DNA from: Mactra quadrangularis
Lineage: Eukaryota > Mollusca > Bivalvia > Venerida > Mactridae
DNA: 64,000 nt
NCBI GenBank assembly: GCA_025267735.1
Contig: CM046307.1
Span: 56,787,395 to 56,851,394 of the forward strand
Direction: 5' to 3'
Part shown: positions 32,517 through 43,009 of the stretch, piece after piece
Position numbering within the stretch: the stretch's first letter is position 1
Layout of the letters: each line of letters opens with the position of its first letter
Made by a program: the position numbers and the translations under genes
Notes under the pieces: generated by a model
The model's database searches: none
Seen by the model: the letters and a program-made list of their open reading frames with translations, nothing else
What the model was told of the DNA's origin: nothing

Positions 32517-33485
32517 ACATCCAGCAATCTCCTACGAATTGAAACTAAATTACATGAAATTCCCATTTTAATACAAAATCCATGTCGAAACTACTTTTCC
32601 TCTTTATCCAATGTTTTCTTGTACTTGCATAGAAATTACTGAGGAGTTCCGAATGACATTCTTGGGATACTCACCTTTGAAAGTTGTAATGATAATTCTT
32701 GATCAAGATATCAGGAATCTTAAGTTGCATTAAAGATGGAATATGTTCCTTTGTGACACATTCATGTATTGCTTGACTGGTTAATAATTAAAAAGTATTG
32801 TGACTTTGTCATGATAGAACTAGGAAACCTTCTCCATATTGAATATTAGACAGGTGATTTCTTAGAGTGGAGAAAAATTCATCAGTGGTCTTATGAAATA
32901 TAAAATTTAGGCCACAACAAATTAATCATTTATTTGCCGCATTTCCCGCAACTAAATGCATGTATCTGATAATAAAAACAAATTTTTAAGAAACGAAAAA
33001 TTTGCAATTTTCACATTTTACTCACTTCTAAAAATTTCCAAAATAAAAAAAATCATTTTTATCAAAATAAAAACTTAAATCACAATCATGACTAAATTGT
33101 TGTAGCCTTACAAAAAATTCCTAAAATGAATAGAAAATGGATTGAAATCCATGTGAATTCAATGTAATTGATCCATATGACATGATCTCTACTTGACTCC
33201 AGGGTTTAATGATGAACTTACCATTAACCTTTCTTGGTGTTTATTTAATACAGGATCACAGTTAGTTATCTCCTTATACAGTCAACCTAGAGATTATCAG
33301 ATAGATGAGGATATTTCATAATCAATGATAAATTCACTCTAAATCTAAACATTTACATTAAAATTTTTAAATTTATGTTAAAATGTATCTGTAAGTTGTG
33401 ATATACTCCGGAGATTATATTAAGTATTTGAATAAATTTTGGTAAATTTTGTGTCAATTGTATTGTTTCATAGAAATTATGAAAC
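32517..33485. other. Non-coding spacer
   Basis: Nothing recognisable was found beyond A/T-rich sequence. No supported frame, repeat end or RNA. Confidence 0.4.
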
Positions 33486-33499
33486 TCATGTTTGTCAAG

Positions 33500-33735
33500 T
33501 AGTTGGTACATGTAGCACACCAGGATTTATGATATAGTGTTCCAAAAGAGAAATAGATTTAGACTTGCACTCGGAGTGGTTATATACCCTTCCATGAAGG
33601 GTGGGGTAGGTAAGTACCGTTTATAGATAAGTGTCTAGGAAAGCTGAGTTAGGTGTGCTAGCCATTGTATAATAACCTAAATTGTGTTGAAATAGTGTTA
33701 AACCACCAATATAAAATAGAAAAAAAATTGAAATT
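33500..33735 (+). repeat. Degenerate SINE-like repeat
   Basis: The 3' part, GAAAGCTGAGTTAGGTGTGC, then GCCATTGTATAATAACC and GTGTTAAACCACC before an A-rich end, resembles the tail at about 44.42-44.52 kb (GGAGCTAGGTTAGGTGAGCT). A tRNA-like head is not clear. Confidence 0.4.
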
Positions 33736-33973
33736 ACATTTAAAAAAAAATTTGTAAAGAAGCTTTATCGGAAAATAATACTTTATTGGTGCTAGTGGGA
33801 AAACCCCAATAGTTTGAGTTCCTAAATTACCCTTTTCTCATATATAAGATGTATCTGATTGTTAATTGCAGTGATAAAATAACTCAGTTACAGGTTTAGA
33901 CAAAAAATAGAAGTATTTTTTCACATGATAAAAACTCACTTTGATAGATGTATGTGAAGACGGCAGTAACGGC

Positions 33974-34195
33974 AGTACAGCAGTAAAGCCTTACTGTTAG
34001 AATTTTCGGCAATACAGCAGTAAACCCTTACTGTTAGAATTTTCGGCAATACAGCAGTAAACCCTTACTGTTAGAATTTTCGGCAATACAGCAGTAAACC
34101 CTTTCTGTTAGAATTTTCGGCAGTACAGCAGTAAAGCCTTACTGTTAGAATTTTCGGCAGTACAGCAGTTTAGCCTTACTGTTAGAATTTTCGGC
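33974..34195. repeat. 37-bp tandem array, six units
   Basis: Six units of (A/C-start) AGTACAGCAGTAAAGCCTTA... ending TTTTCGGC, exactly 37 bp each (33974 to 34195). Variants AATACAGCAG and AGTACAGCAG alternate in blocks (1, then 3, then 2). The first unit is part of the element's terminal inverted repeat. Confidence 0.92.
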
Positions 34196-34250
34196 AGTAC
34201 AGCACAGTGCATTCTATTATAATCCAGATAAAAGCTGGGACAAAGTCCTC

Positions 34251-34420
34251 GGCCAAGGACGTTCACAATGGGACAGGATAATGTTTGTAAACAACAAGCT
34301 AGAAAGTGGATCATCACAACAAACCCTTCAAATAATGCTCTTTGTTCTATATCAGCCAAGGACGTTCACAATGGGACAGGATAATGTTTGTAAACAACAA
34401 GCTAGAAAGTGGATCATCTA
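34251..34420. repeat. Direct repeat of ~66 bp
   Basis: GCCAAGGACGTTCACAATGG and the following ~45 bases, through GCTAGAAAGTGGATCATC, occur at about 34253 and again at about 34354, roughly 101 bases apart, almost without change. It lies between the left 37-bp array and the pogo-like insertion. Confidence 0.9.
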
Positions 34421-34455
34421 ACAGTAAAGCCTTACTGTTAGAACTTTCGGCAGTA

Positions 34456-35373
34456 CAGTATAACCTCTGCTAACGGCACCTCTAACGAGCGGAAACCTCC
34501 GACGAGCGGCATATTAGAATTCCTCCCGTCGATTTTGCACTATGATTTACCTCTAATGAACGACACCTCCGCAGAGCGGTAAACGGCCGTTTAGATAAAT
34601 TCCCATAGTGATTCTTTACCTCTGTACTGCGACACTAAGTCTAGCAAGGTTAATATCAATAATCGATAATTATCTATGACCGGATGATTTAAACAATAAG
34701 CGATACCCTTAATCGTATAATACTACCCTAAAGTGTCATGTTGTTAAATCATTTGACTAACTGGGGTTAATAAACAAGTGACATATGGTTTCCATGACAC
34801 CAACAAACGGACCTAAGATGAGGAGCGCTTTGTTTGGTAGGCTGACGTCATCAAGTATCAATAGTACATACGGCCGGCTAGTTGACGATAGTAAATGAAA
34901 CTCATTTGTTATTGTACTTATTATTAAAAGCTTCGATGGAATGAATTCTGTTTTAAGGTTATTTGAGGTTTAAGAGCCGAATCAGATATTTACTCCCGAA
35001 AAGACGACGATAATTCAAACTAAATATTATTCGCCATTAGACAGGTATAAAAACAATTTTGACGGTAACAGAAACGATTTCTCTAGTGTATTGCTTTCTT
35101 TGGCGTCAAACTAACCATCATGTTAGGAATTTTTAACTGTTATAATGATTTATTTAAAAAACTTTGTAATCATATTAAAACTTTTTACTTTTGTCGATCA
35201 GCGCCCTCTAATAACTGTATTTACATTACGGAACGGATAACGGCCAGTTTTCCGTACCGAAAATGGCCATTTTTCGTGATCGGTAGAAAAAGTCTACCTC
35301 TGCAGAGCGACACCTCTGCAGAGCGGCACTTTTTTCAAACTCCGCCGAAAGTCGCTCTGCAGAGGTTACACTG
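34456..35373. mobile_element. Pogo/Tigger-like MITE nested in the TA element
   Basis: The 918-bp insert begins CAGTATAACCTCTGC and ends with the complement of CAGTGTAACCTCTGC. It is bounded by TA at 34454-34455 and 35374-35375. CAGT termini with AACCTC and a TA duplication resemble pogo/Tigger ends. Near both ends the motif CCTCT(G/A)(C/A)...GAGCGGC recurs (ACCTCTAACGAGCGG on the left, CTCTGCAGAGCGACACCTCT on the right). Removing it rejoins GGCAG-TA-CAGCA, which matches the surrounding 37-bp unit, so it inserted second. No transposase remains. Confidence 0.8.
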
Positions 35374-35668
35374 TACAGCATTAAGGCTTTACTGCTGTAC
35401 AGCTGTACTGCCGAAAATTCTAACAGTAAGGCTTTACTGCCGAAAATTCTAACAGTAAGGCTTTACTGCTGTACTGCCGTTACTGCTGTCTTCACATATT
35501 ACATCTTTGATAGTGTCATGATGATTAACATTGGAAGTGATTAAAAGTTTGATAGATTCTTTCTAACTCGGTGACATTGCAATAAAATTATTCTCTAATT
35601 CTGAATATTTAAAACTTAATCTTAAAGCAGCAGACAGTCCTTCATTGAAAAAAAACAATGTTATAATA

Positions 35669-35920
35669 AGGTTGGCCTTAAAATTCAATTGACAACCTTT
35701 CAATGAACACCAATTGTGGTAAAAAGGTTGGTCTTAAAATTCAATCGACAAGCTTTCAATGAAAAACTAATTGTAGTAAAAAGGTTGGTCTTAAAATTCA
35801 ATCGACAACCTTTCAATGAAAAACCAATTGTAGTAAAAAGGTTGGTCTTAAAATTCAATCGACAAGCTTTCAATGAAAACCAATTGTGGTAAAAAGGTTG
35901 GTCTTAAAATTCAGAAGAGA
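35669..35920. repeat. 57-bp tandem array, five units
   Basis: AGGTTGG(C/T)CTTAAAATTCAA begins units at about 35669, 35725, 35782, 35839 and 35895 (periods 56-57). Each contains GACAA(C/G)CTTTCAATGAA and CCAATTGT(G/A)GTAAAA. Two further related units with period about 62 lie at 36335-36445. Confidence 0.92.
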
Positions 35921-35992
35921 AGACTTTCATTAGTAATAATGTTGGCATTTAAACTTAGTAACTGTATTTATTTATATGTATATATTGCAGGC

Positions 35993-36052
35993 TAGCGCAA
36001 AACGATCATAACTCCCTCTTCTTTTATATTGAGTTATGACTGTTTTGCGCTA
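35993..36052. repeat. Imperfect hairpin TAGCGCAAAACGATCATAAC
   Basis: Arms of 22 bases (about 35993-36014 and 36031-36052) pair with two mismatches around a 16-base T/C-rich loop. A weaker relative beginning AGTGCAAAACGGTCTTTACTC lies near 62628. Confidence 0.7.
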
Positions 36053-36169
36053 AACCCGTGATATGTATAAAATCAAAACTATGTACTATTTGCATGTTTA
36101 TCAAATAAAATTCTGTTCTGTTCTGTTCTTTTATCATATATTTTGTTCATGCAGGAAAACTGTTGGCAG

Positions 36170-36320
36170 TATTGTATAGTTCAACATTTTACTGTCAAAA
36201 CATGAATAATTTCATGGTGACTTTGTGCTCTTTGTCTAACACTTGTGATATTGAGATAGTGTGTAATCACTCCATCGTGGAATTATTCAAACTTTGACAG
36301 TTGAGAAAAAATGGACAATA
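36170..36320. mobile_element. Palindromic MITE, family TATTGTTCG, copy 1
   Basis: Inverted halves share ACTGTCAAA(A)CATGAATAATTTCA on the left and GTGGAATTATTCAAACTTTGACAGTTGAGAAAAA on the right (paraphrased here as the complement). The outer few bases of the left arm are diverged. It is the shortest and most decayed of three copies. Confidence 0.6.
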
Positions 36321-36334
36321 GTAGCCTTAACATT

Positions 36335-36445
36335 TAGTAGACTTCCATTGAAAAAACCTATAGTTGTAATAAGGTTGGCCTTAAAGTTCAGTAGACTTCC
36401 ATTGAAAAAACCCATAGTTGTAATAAGGTTGGCCTTAAAACTCAT
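36335..36445. repeat. Two-copy relative of the 57-bp array
   Basis: AGTAGACTTCCATTGAAAAA, then CC(T/C)ATAGTTGTAATAAGGTTGG, occurs twice with a period of about 62. It abuts the palindromic MITE at 36170-36320. Confidence 0.8.
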
Positions 36446-37223
36446 TTACTGTTATCTTATATATTGGTCATACAGGAAAACTGTTAGCATTATTGTAGTA
36501 GTTGTTGATGAAGCTTGTCTGTTAATAGTTTGTTGGATATTATCTAGATAAGAAAATATGGAATAACAATTATTGGAAATAAAATATCTTTGGATTGTAA
36601 ATGAACCCTTTATTCTCACTTGGGTACTGGTATGTTCTTTGATATTCTGTAGAATTTGGAGAATTTTTTATATTTTTTACTTTTTTCTTGTACATGTATA
36701 TAAAGAAATAGCTAGTCCTTTATCCTCACTATTGAACTTTAAGATAGTGTTTTGTGAATACTGGTTCTTTCATTTTGTGTGAGTTTATTGTGAAAAACAT
36801 GTTTGAAATAGTTTATTTACTTTGTTTTCATATTGAAAATATTTTTTTTGAGAGAGTTTCGTCTTAAATGAATATTTTTTAATCTTATTTTTTCATGGTC
36901 TAAGATTCAGAATGTTTTCAGTAGAGCCTGGAAGAGGGGAGGAGTTCTGGACACCCAAAATATTATTTGTAATATAATTATTTTTTTTGGTCAAAATTTT
37001 TAGGGAATCTGGGCCCCCGCTTTGATCCCTATATATACTGAATCTGCTTTGACTTTAAATACCACAGTAACTTATACTATTTAGTGCCTACTAGTATAGT
37101 TTAGTTTAATTCAAATTTTGCTGTAAATCTGGTTTGAACAATTTACAACAACGTACTGTGCATCATCTATAAAATCAAAACTTTGATCTGGTATTAATGC
37201 CATTTACTGTTTGTTACCTATTG

Positions 37224-37472
37224 TATTGTTCGTTTTTTCTCAACTGTCAAAGCTTGAATAATTTCACGGTGACTGAATGCATTGTTTTTGTACTGGCAGC
37301 CTAATTTCTATTAAAAATATCTTGACTAAAACATATCATACAGCATAAGAAGCTTTACTCAATCATAATACACACTTTTGAAAACGCACGGGTGTATTAC
37401 GACAATGATTTTAACAAACGCATTCACCGTGAAATTATTCATGTTTTGACAGTTGAGAAAAAACGAACAATA
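37224..37472. mobile_element. Palindromic MITE, family TATTGTTCG, copy 2
   Basis: Arms begin TATTGTTCGTTTTTTCTCAA and continue through CTGTCAAA-CTTGAATAATTTCACGGTGA; the right arm is the complement, ending CGAACAATA. The arm length is about 50 bp and TA may be the target duplication. The interior (~150 bp) is unrelated to copy 3. No coding capacity. Confidence 0.82.
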
Positions 37473-38060
37473 TCAAAGTGAAGTAAACTTTTAAGTGAAA
37501 TAAACACTAGAATGTAGTGAAAGCACATGATTAACTCTGCAAGCCCAGTTTATATATGCTAATCATTGCATCAAACAGTATACATAAACTACTATATTGT
37601 ATAATGATTGAAGAGTATTTTGAAACCTACTGTCCTGGGATACTGAATAATTTGTATTTTTCTGAATTGTTAAAATTCATAACATACAATCTTAAAGTTT
37701 GTGAATTGAATAGATAATTGATAATATTTTTTTTTGCTTTTTTCTCTATTTCTAGTCATGTGAGGTTTTAGAGTTTTGTATGCATGGAGGAATTGTTAAT
37801 GTTTGTACTGAGCATATCCAATTTTAGTTTAGGCCACTACAAATTGTTTATATGTTCTATGGATTCGCTCACACCTTAATTTTGACGGTTTTTACAAAAA
37901 AAATATTTTTATTTCCTCACTCGCTAATAAAAATTTGGTCAAACCGCTATATAAAGCAAGTGAATAAAGACTTTATAAATTTTGTTTTCTTCGCTCCCTC
38001 GCCCCATTTTTTTTCCAGAAAAATCTGTAGAACATACCATCGACTTGTTGTGACCTTATA

Positions 38061-38865
38061 CAGTACTCTCCAAAAGTTCTTGGACCATTTTTAATCCTGT
38101 TTTTAGGATAGACATATTCACATTTACTGATGAATAAAAGAATCATAAGAGACATTTTAGCAAATTCCAAAACTGAATAAAAATAATAATATAATGCAAA
38201 AAGGGTCAATATCGTTAAATTCTTTTCTTTATCTTGATTTTATAAACTCTCTTTAGAAAACACAATCAAAATCAAATTTTACGAAAGAAGGGAAAGCATA
38301 CGCTCCAGTAAAATTTCTTGTCTATGTATGTTAACAAAACTGTTTTTTTCTCTCTCATATTTCTGGTTTTTAAACCAATAACTATCTATTCTTTCTTCTC
38401 CTTTATGAATTCAAAACATTCATCTCTTCTCTTCTTTTAAAACATTCTTATATTTTATAAGAAGAAATTCTTCAATAAACATATAAGTTAGCCAAGACGT
38501 TATGAAGCATTCAAAGGTATACATGGTGCATTATATGTATAAATACAATGTTCTTTATATTAGTGAATTGTACATGTAATATTATATGTATATTAACGAT
38601 TGAATAATGTAATGATGAAATGTTGTTTTTCCCCTTTTATTCTTCTGTTTTGTATGTTAGAATGTTTGTGTATGAATTCTTCATATAAATAAAATTAATT
38701 AAAAAAAAAGTTCCAAAATCAGCATATGTTTGTTTATCCACATAATTGAATAAATTTATGTTGCATAATTTTATAAAGCTTTAATCATTGGTACTAAAAA
38801 ATTGCAGTGTGCATGAATAGTTTTTTTTCTGCAAAACATTTGTTGGAGAACTTTGGATGGCCCTG
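38061..38865. mobile_element. Possible Tc1/mariner-like MITE, degenerate ends
   Basis: Left end CAGTACTCTCCAAAAGTTCT after TA (38059-38060); right end is the complement of CAGGGCCATCCAAAGTTCTC before TA (38866-38867). Both terminus type and TA target fit Tc1/mariner. The ends are only partly matching and the interior is non-coding, so this is an old or misjudged copy. Confidence 0.45.
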
Positions 38866-39138
38866 TATGGTTTTTTTTCTGAGAAAATTCTTCACTCAAT
38901 TTTCAGTTTCTATTAAGTTTCAATTGATACTAAATCATTCACAATAGTAAGCAGATGTTTTTATGATAATAAAAGAGTTATTGCCCCTGTTTGCAGACTG
39001 GTGTGATATTTTAACATTGATCGCTCTGTTTGTTTCCACTTGTTCTAGAGCTAGCTTTAAGTTTTCAGTAATCTAAATTGCATCATATATTCCATAAAGA
39101 AGCAGAAGATTCTCTCTTTTTTCCATACATCAGCTACA

Positions 39139-39390
39139 TTTAACAATTAATTTAACTGTCAACGGTGCAATTACATTAACCCCACTGTTTTAAGTTCCGG
39201 TACTCACTACAGAATTTCTGAACTCTATATTGATACTCAATACTTAAAATACTCAATATTTGTTTTATATTATCCGTACATAGATATAAAGGACTATTTT
39301 TATCAATATTTAGTACAGAGGAACTGTAGTGAGTATTTAAATCTGTAAGGTCAATATATAGGTCATTGACAGATAAATAAAATTTACCAG
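39139..39390. mobile_element. Palindromic MITE, family ACATTAACCC, copy A
   Basis: Left arm TTTAACTGTCAACGGTGCAA, then TACATTAACCCCACTG; right arm GAGTATTTAAATCTG, AAGGTCAATATA, ATTGACAGATAAATAAAATTTA. TACTCACTACAG and its complement CTGTAGTGAGTA form the inner stem. Longer loop than other copies. Confidence 0.65.
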
Positions 39391-40198
39391 TGTAAAACAT
39401 AAAGTTGACCATCCACCGTAAAATGACCTGTACAATGTGTTACAATGGTCATTTTTTACTTTTTAAACAGAACGAAAAAAAATGGTTTCAAAATGTTTCT
39501 TTACAATTTTTAGAGTTATAGAAATGGAGATATAGAAGTTGAAATCAGTGAATTACAGAGCAGCTTTAAAAGCCTCTCAAATACCTGGATTGAAGTATCA
39601 TAGATTCCAGTAACAGCTATCATAGTTATATCACATAGTTGGAGATAATAGATTCTATCATTATATTTCCCAAGTCAGCTCTAACAATCTATTGATTGTT
39701 TTTCTATTGTTTTATTTGACAGGTATTTACAGCATGTCAAGATTAACTATTTTTTATGTAACATAACTTATGTACTGACAGTTTGAAGTTGGTTTTTTCA
39801 TGCCTATTATGTTACTTTTATACCATTTGTTCGAAAGTATCAAATAGTGCACTTAAAAGTTGGGTAAAATTATTATTCCTAATGAATTCTCTTGGTGAAT
39901 TGTTTTCTCGTGCAGCACGAAGGAATCTGTTTAAACCTGGGGTTTATATTGTGTATAAAATGTGGGAGTAATTGTACTAATACATAATCCTCTCGGCACG
40001 TCAATGGTGTCAGTTTTGTATCAGATAAACAAATTTATATTTTAGTTACATAATTGTTTCACATAATTGTTCTACCTCTGTGCTGTCAATAGCAGCTAGG
40101 TTTAATACAAAAAATGGCTCTTTTGTGGATTGACATTGATTGGCATGTTGTAAATGACAATAAAATATTGTTCGTTGATTTATTGGTTACATTATACA

Positions 40199-41010
40199 GT
40201 GCCTGCCAAAATTTCAAGGACAAATGAAATTTTGATGAAAATTGATTATGCATTATGTTTTATTCAATGTTTATCGTGCTTGCCGTACATGATATATGTA
40301 GCAGAGGTATAAGAGTGCTTTACTGTGGAATAAGCAAAGAATATCAAATATGTTTTTACGGAAAATCTTTAATTATATTATACCATTGATCTATCTGGCC
40401 AATTCAATGCTGATTACAGTCTCATCAGGTAAGACAGTAATATTTTTGTTTGGATTTCAACTTGAGAAAATTTTCGAGTTAAAAAAAAAGTTACTGACAC
40501 TTTTCAAAATCCACTCGCATTTTGTGAGTATGCAAGCTTGAATTCGAGACCTGTGTTTTTTTCATGGGTCAAAATGTAAATAATGGCTTATCCACAAATC
40601 AGGATTTTATCTTAAAGGACTTTTTGAGAGCACTGCATTATGTTTATATATTAATATACCTATAACAATGTATTTTTCCACAAGTTTGGGAATATGACCC
40701 ATACCCCTAGAATTGGGAATTTTTATCGGCATTTTGGTTTAAATTGGGAAAAAATGTCATGCAAATTCAATAACAAAAACAGATTTAACTAAGTTTTTAG
40801 TTTCATTTTTCATTTAGTTAGTTCGTTAATTAAAAAGAATATTACTAGGATGAATAATTTTAAGCTGAAACATACTTACAGCTGTCTTTAAAAAAAATTT
40901 TTTTCAAGATATATTGGGAATTTTGGATTGAAATTTGGGAAAAAAAGATATGATTTCAGATTGGGAATATAGCCCATAAACAGCTATAAAATTGACCAAA
41001 AATAAGCACT
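40199..41010 (+). other. CAGTGCCTGCCAAAA start and following non-coding DNA
   Basis: TA-CAGTGCCTGCCAAAATTTCA at 40197-40218 repeats the start seen at 7889. A CACTG-TA about 810 bp on (near 41005) could be the other end but matches for few bases. No coding sequence is supported in the interval. Confidence 0.3.
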
Positions 41011-41389
41011 GTACGTATAATTATGCTTGACTTAAACCTGTGATTCCTCAGCATGCAAATTGCAGTACACGTACAGCAGGATAACAGTTGTATGCTTATG
41101 TTGTTTTAGCATCATAATATTTTTGTAAGAATAGTAATTACTTTCATTGTTGATGTTCTTATGTTATTATGATATTACATTGAGAGTGATGGGGGAGGAC
41201 TCGGTTTTGCAGTTGAGAAGAATTGTATTTATGACAGCTTCTGCTAAACTGATGCTGCACACTATTTTTTGTGCCCCCTGAAATAGTCAGGAGTTCTAGT
41301 CTATTTTTAAAGTCATTATTGTACTTGTTTTATAGTTCATTGTATATAAAAGTAGTTCTAAATATGACTTACTTTTGAGAGGGGGTTTC

Positions 41390-41690
41390 TGCCATAGCAA
41401 CACTTTGTATAGCCCATATCATGTCTGTTAATCAACCCACTCACTGTTCCCAAAAAGACTAAATCTCTGGATTTAGCTGTTAACCAGTTACTTAGGCACA
41501 TACTTCCGTCAGTGACTGACAACTGCCATACATGATTAAGAACAAGTGGTTGGAGGGAGAATGGCTGCAGATATCATTTTATGACCAAACTTCACAAAAG
41601 TATGGCTTAAAATACCAGGGAATCAAACCCACAACCCCACTGTCAGTAGACTTGTATGCTACCAACTGAGCTATCTAGCTGGGAGGCTAT
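41390..41690 (-). repeat. tRNA-derived SINE, near full length
   Basis: On the minus strand the head reads TAGCTCAGTTGGTAGCATAC (A box) and GTGGGTTTGATTCCC (B box), with the head at the right side near 41610-41685. The body includes GGCAGTTGTCAGTCACTGA and the tail runs to GTGTTGCTATGGC at 41390. It is the best copy of the family also seen at 10.72, 21.18, 55.72 and 60.38 kb. Confidence 0.75.
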
Positions 41691-42121
41691 ATATGATTAG
41701 TACTTAAATAGAAGATGCATTGCGGTATTACTTAGAGTTTTAAATGTTTAGCTCGACTATTTAGAGAAAAGTTTAGAGCGTATATAGTTATATCAGGCTC
41801 TTTATGGACTGCTCTTGTTTGGGTAAAAAACTATCTAAATTACATGTATGTTTAGTTTTAAGGCATATCTATAAAAGTTATTAATATTTATTTTGAACTT
41901 GTCTTGAACTTAACATATGGTTTTACATGTTATAAGTTGTTAATATTCTGACAAAAATTCCCAGCATCTGTCTGTCAATATTAATACCAATATGGAGATC
42001 TTCATGCTCTTCATGCATTAACTGTATTGAATTTAGCAATAAAATATCCTCACATCCATTTACATGTATTAGATGTAGATTACTGATGAACTTGTGAGCT
42101 AGCAGCCTTCTGTATTCAGTC

Positions 42122-42388
42122 TGGTCAGTAGGAATAGATCTAATTCAGATCTCAAATTTGTGGGTTTCCTGTCTGTGTGCAGGCAGTACAACAAAGTTTG
42201 TACAGGTTATTGCTGAAAAGCACCAAATATGGATTAAATCCTTTTGTTCTATGTGGTCAGTAGGAATAGATTATAATTCAGAACTCAAATTTGCATGTTT
42301 TCTGTCTGTGTGCGGGCGGTACTAACAAAGTTTGTTACCCATTATTGCTGAAAAGCACCAAATACGGATTAAATCCTTTTGTTCTTTG
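42122..42388. repeat. Two-copy tandem repeat, period ~132 bp
   Basis: TGGTCAGTAGGAATAGAT begins at 42122 and 42254. Both copies contain CTCAAATTTG, CTGTCTGTGTGC and TTGCTGAAAAGCACCAAATA followed by GGATTAAATCCTTTTGTTCT. Confidence 0.9.
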
Positions 42389-42524
42389 AACTCATATTTT
42401 CATTGTGACAGTGATAGATTGTTTGTATAACAGGGGAAACCCAAATATTTGAATTCTGGATATAATCTTTTAAAATAATGAGCTGTGCCAGTGGCACCAG
42501 TTACATAAGACTATCACTTATAAT

Positions 42525-42680
42525 TGTTAAATTTTATTCAACTGTCAGTTGCCCATACATTGACCCCACTGAATTAAATACTCTCTACAATACTTCTGTA
42601 TTAATGGTTGAAAATGTGGATACCAATGTTAATGTACCGCAACAGGCTTAATGTATGCACCACTGATAAATAGAAATTGA
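42525..42680. mobile_element. Palindromic MITE, family ACATTAACCC, copy B
   Basis: Left arm GTTAAATTTTATTCAACTGT, then CATACATTGACCCCACTG; right arm GCTTAATGTATGCACCACTG. Its right edge lies about 95 bp from copy 3 of the TATTGTTCG family. Confidence 0.68.
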
Positions 42681-42775
42681 CGATACGAGGGTTGTAAACC
42701 TGCAAGACAGTAGTAAGTAACTTAACAGTTTTGCGAACAACCCTCAAATACCAAACTTGTGAAATATTGGCTGAA

Positions 42776-42922
42776 TATTGTTCGTTTTTTCTCAACTGTC
42801 AAATCATGAATAATTTCATGGTGAATGATTACACACTATCTCAATATCATGAGTGTTAGACAAAGAGCACGAAGTAACCGTGAAATTATTTATGTTTTGA
42901 CAGTTGAGAAAAAACGAACCAT
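42776..42922. mobile_element. Palindromic MITE, family TATTGTTCG, copy 3
   Basis: TATTGTTCGTTTTTTCTCAA through CATGAATAATTTCATGGTGA faces its complement, which ends GTTGAGAAAAAACGAACCATA. Central ~45 bases are shared with copy 1 in inverse orientation (ACACTATCTCAATATCA versus TGATATTGAGATAGTGT), which confirms common descent. Confidence 0.85.
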
Positions 42923-43009
42923 ACATTCAGGACAATATAACATTTGCAGAGATCTCTATCTTGGTTTGCCCTACAGGTTATACTGTATTCTTAAATATCA
43001 CAGTTTGAT

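Larger units (their letters stand above)
33953..35496. mobile_element. TIR element at a TA target, ~58-bp inverted ends
   Basis: Ends start TGTGAAGAC(G/A)GCAGTAACGG and match over about 58 bp with one mismatch (33953-34010 and 35439-35496). TA dinucleotides flank both ends (33951-33952 and 35497-35498). The left arm continues into six 37-bp tandem units; the right arm has fewer units in inverse order. There is no transposase frame. A second, pogo-like element sits inside at 34456-35373. The near-identical ends suggest a fairly young insertion. TA targeting fits Tc1/mariner-type or related families; the exact one is not assigned. Confidence 0.8.

Noticed and set aside
33953..34440. CRISPR-like array (37-bp regular units)
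   Set aside because: Units are contiguous tandem copies without unique spacers and belong to a transposon arm.
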